DNA from: Icerya purchasi
Lineage: Eukaryota; Arthropoda; Insecta; Hemiptera; Monophlebidae
Direction: 5' to 3'
Length of the DNA: 64,000 nucleotides
Assembly: GCA_039619475.1 (NCBI GenBank)
Contig: CM077116.1
Location: 99,865,164 to 99,929,163 of the forward strand
Position numbers and translations under genes: made by a program. A model generated the notes under the pieces. The model did not search any database. It saw only the letters and a list, made by a program, of their open reading frames with translations, and was not told the origin of the DNA. Of this stretch, positions 61,341 through 64,000 are shown one piece after another (within the stretch, counting starts at the first letter, position 1; the number at the start of each line of letters is the position of its first letter).

Positions 61341-64000
61341 TGATCGAAGTTGTATTTTAATAACTGTTCCCGAACGTAAGATTGTGTACGTTTGGGATGC
61401 GAAAATTTTCATACCGTTTTTCGAAAAATCCACATTCGATATAAGCGTATCTTCGTTTCCTTTTTTTTTTTTTTTTTTTTTTTTTTTGTTATTTTTTTCA
61501 CTAATTTAACCAGCGCACGTGCGCAAAATTCTCAAGCAAAAATGATAAAACCTCTTAAAGTGTTATTTGCGCCAACTAAATATTTTAGCAACGCTGCCCT
61601 ATTATTTTTTCTTGGCCACTTGCGAGTTTTCAATATTGATAATAGTCGCTTATGCACTTTCCTGATTCTCGAAGACAATATGTGCCGAAAACGATGACGG
61701 AAGTAGTTTTTCAATTGTTTACCAACATAAACAGACGATCTCTAAGCGCTATATCATTTGGTACCTGTAAAAAAAAAAATGTTAAAAACGTTAAAAATTT
61801 AACGCTAACGTTTTCTGAATAATTTCCTCAATTGTCGCGCCGCGGTTTGATAATGTTCTTTAATACCCTTTTTTAATCTCGAATTGTAATGTATTATTAA
61901 CATTCACAAACATTATCACTAAAAAAGCATTCGGTAATCTATACATGAAAATGTTGTACGTTATTTTCACTGATGTAAACGTATTTTCATTCAGTTCGTT
62001 ATAATACTATGTAGTATTATTAAAACGGAATCCTTTCGAAACCTTTTGCCAATACTTCGCTTGTCAATAATAGCAAACGTACTTCGTGTTCGTATGGGAA
62101 TTTTGGTAATTCAAATACTGTGTAAAATGTAAAAACAATTATTTCTGTACGCACATAGTCGGCGGTTATATCACATTTCCCCGAATTTTTAATACGAGAA
62201 TATTTGATTACTTTTTCAGCCTACTCTAGACAGTTTTATAAATCATCCGTAGCAAACAATATCCCATTATTCTCAAAATTTAACGACACAAAATGAAATA
62301 AATATGTAATAGTGACGAATTTACCCTCTTTTACATTATGGCCAAGCCAATCGGTAGACCCCGCCTGCGCCACAAATTCAACAATTTTAAGAAAGGAGTC
62401 GCGGCGCGTTGAGTTAAAAAAATTTCTTTACCGCTTTAAACTTTTATCATTTTTGATTTTCGTCGCCAATTTAGCAGTGTTTAAACTATCAATTTTTTAT
62501 TTTACTTATCCAAAGAAAAGCGAAAATCAATTTTAAAAATATAATCGGTCTACGCTTCCAGAAAAACACCGTATAAGCTCGGGAAAAGTAGAAGAGATTT
62601 TATACGCTGAGTATGTAACAAAGTGATTCGAGTCTAATGCTTTGTTGCCATTTTCAGTGAATGACATTTCAGTAGATTTCGAATGAATCGAATTTCTGTT
62701 TCTTAATAATTCGCAACACTTTCATTGCAGCTTGATTTTATTCAAAAAATCAGCAGCCTTTTTCTACTCGTTATAACAGAATTTCTGTATCTGACGTGTT
62801 AAAATTTCCTTACCGTATATTTACCGACTAGTAATCGATATATGTTATCTGTAGTATTTTTCCTAGTATTTTTTTTAAAGTAGTACGATTCTCTTTTCTT
62901 TTTTTTTTTTTTGTCTTATTGTTAACGTGGAAATTGACTCAAGAACTAGGAAAAAGAGAGGAAGGAGAATCAAATCTTTATACGATCACAGGTAGCTGAC
63001 AATAAGTCAAGCACTTGGATCACAGAAGAAGAAGAGAGGGGAAAAAATGTATGAGAATAAAGGTGTTTCAATAGAAAGAAGTTTGTTCAGTTGAAAGCAA
63101 ACATCATGGGGGCTTGCTTATTTAATTAGTTGTTGAAGCAATGCAAAGGGCAATATTGAAACAGAAAAACCGGGAAGCGATCAAGGGAGCAGACTCAAAG
63201 CGTCGTAGAGAGATTAGAGCGCTGCATACAGGGTAAAGAAGTGGGATAGACAAGTAAAAATTAGTACGATATTTTATTCAACATATCCTTTTATTCGGTT
63301 ACTTTAACTTTTTCGTTCATTCTTTGTTAGAAAATTTAAATATCGAAACATGAATAAAATGATAATAGAAAAAAAACGGCTATTTAACGTTAAACATTGC
63401 CCAAAATATAAAAACGCATTTACAATTAAGAAGAGTTTATTTTATTAATATTCTATAATTTCGATATAGAGATTACCCATTTAAGGTTGTTATTATGTAA
63501 GTTGTTTTAATGTTTTTGTATTTTTTCTTTCTTTTTTTATTCATTTTATTTGATATATTATTATTTTTATTACATTTTTTTTTTCTAATTAAATATATTA
63601 CCGTGAGTACTTCATTCTAAAATTATTTATTTTTTACATTTATATTATACGCATAACAAATCTTCGCGGAGAAACAAATTAGGGAAAAAAATTGTATAGA
63701 GAGGTTTTTCGTTTTTGTAAAAATACGACTTATTTATTAATGCTTTTTGTACCTTCGTAACACCGTCTCGTTTATTATTTATAATACCAGTATTATTATT
63801 ATATTTTTATTATATTTTAAGTTTTTTTTTTTTGTCAAACTCTCTAAATCCCCAGTGATTTAAAAATATAAGTTATAAATGTATCGATTGTATTAAATGT
63901 ATACGTTAGCTTTTTAAAGATTTGTTCGCGAACAAATATCTGCGGATTTTAATTTGCTTTTTTAGTTTATTGAAACACTTCAAAATAAACGTAAAATGTT
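61341..64000. other. Downstream region without a recognised gene
   Basis: AT-rich sequence with a T run (61460-61487), short unsupported frames and one LINE A fragment (62930-63240). It is either extended 3'UTR or intergenic. No second gene starts here on either strand as far as I can read. Confidence 0.6.
62930..63240 (-). mobile_element. LINE family A fragment (minus strand)
   Basis: 'atctttatacgatcacaggt' followed by 'agctgacaataa' parallels 'atctttatacgatcagagat' and 'agccgacaaaaa' of the copy at 8529-10210. The order of G/A-rich blocks continues alike to about 63240. A T run at 62899-62913 could be its A tail. It is strongly diverged with no open frame. Confidence 0.65.

Overview
The window is eukaryotic and almost certainly insect nuclear DNA. 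It is AT-rich, has GT-AG introns with pyrimidine-rich acceptors, abundant A/T microsatellites, and many decayed transposons and 5'-truncated retrotransposons. Order within the insects cannot be fixed from the sequence. Large introns and this mix of mariner, piggyBac, hAT, Tigger, Harbinger and Jockey-like elements would suit a hemipteran or similar, but that is a weak inference.

One host gene runs along the + strand through nearly the whole window. It is the 3' part of the conserved coiled-coil / AIP3-domain gene related to vertebrate SRCIN1 (p140Cap) and KIAA1217 (sickle tail), known in flies as CG32809 and in mosquitoes as AGAP005037. I assembled 15 coding exons by hand (57 to 60968). All have GT-AG borders and every junction keeps the frame, giving about 785 residues and a stop at 60966-60968. 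The 5' end lies outside the window. Two blocks of four consecutive exons have symmetric phase: exons 5-8 (1-1) and exons 10-13 (2-2). That would let isoforms skip single exons without a frameshift.

The introns hold the rest. 0-20 kb: a foldback palindrome at 5.7 kb, several copies of one Jockey-like LINE (0.75, 8.5-10.2, 13.4-14.2, 15.1-15.5 kb, plus one near 63 kb), and a pair of TTA-flanked MITEs at 15.5-15.9 kb, one made of nothing but its two inverted repeats. 18-25 kb: tRNA-derived SINEs and minus-strand LINE reverse-transcriptase relics. 30-42 kb: an internally deleted mariner, another SINE, a composite mariner whose catalytic core is replaced by a LINE fragment, and a mariner relic. 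43-60 kb (the 16.3-kb last intron): a hAT with a BED zinc finger, a Tigger/pogo relic inside a long palindrome, a LINE RNase H relic, a second palindrome, a Harbinger-type element with a MADF-like exon, and a deleted piggyBac.

None of the mobile elements looks able to move by itself; all lack an intact catalytic core. I see no second host gene, no true tRNA or rRNA gene, and no CRISPR array. The most unusual structures are the composite mariner-LINE unit (37971-39409), the inverted-repeat-only MITE (15859-15939) and the Tigger element at the centre of a palindrome (47558-48771).
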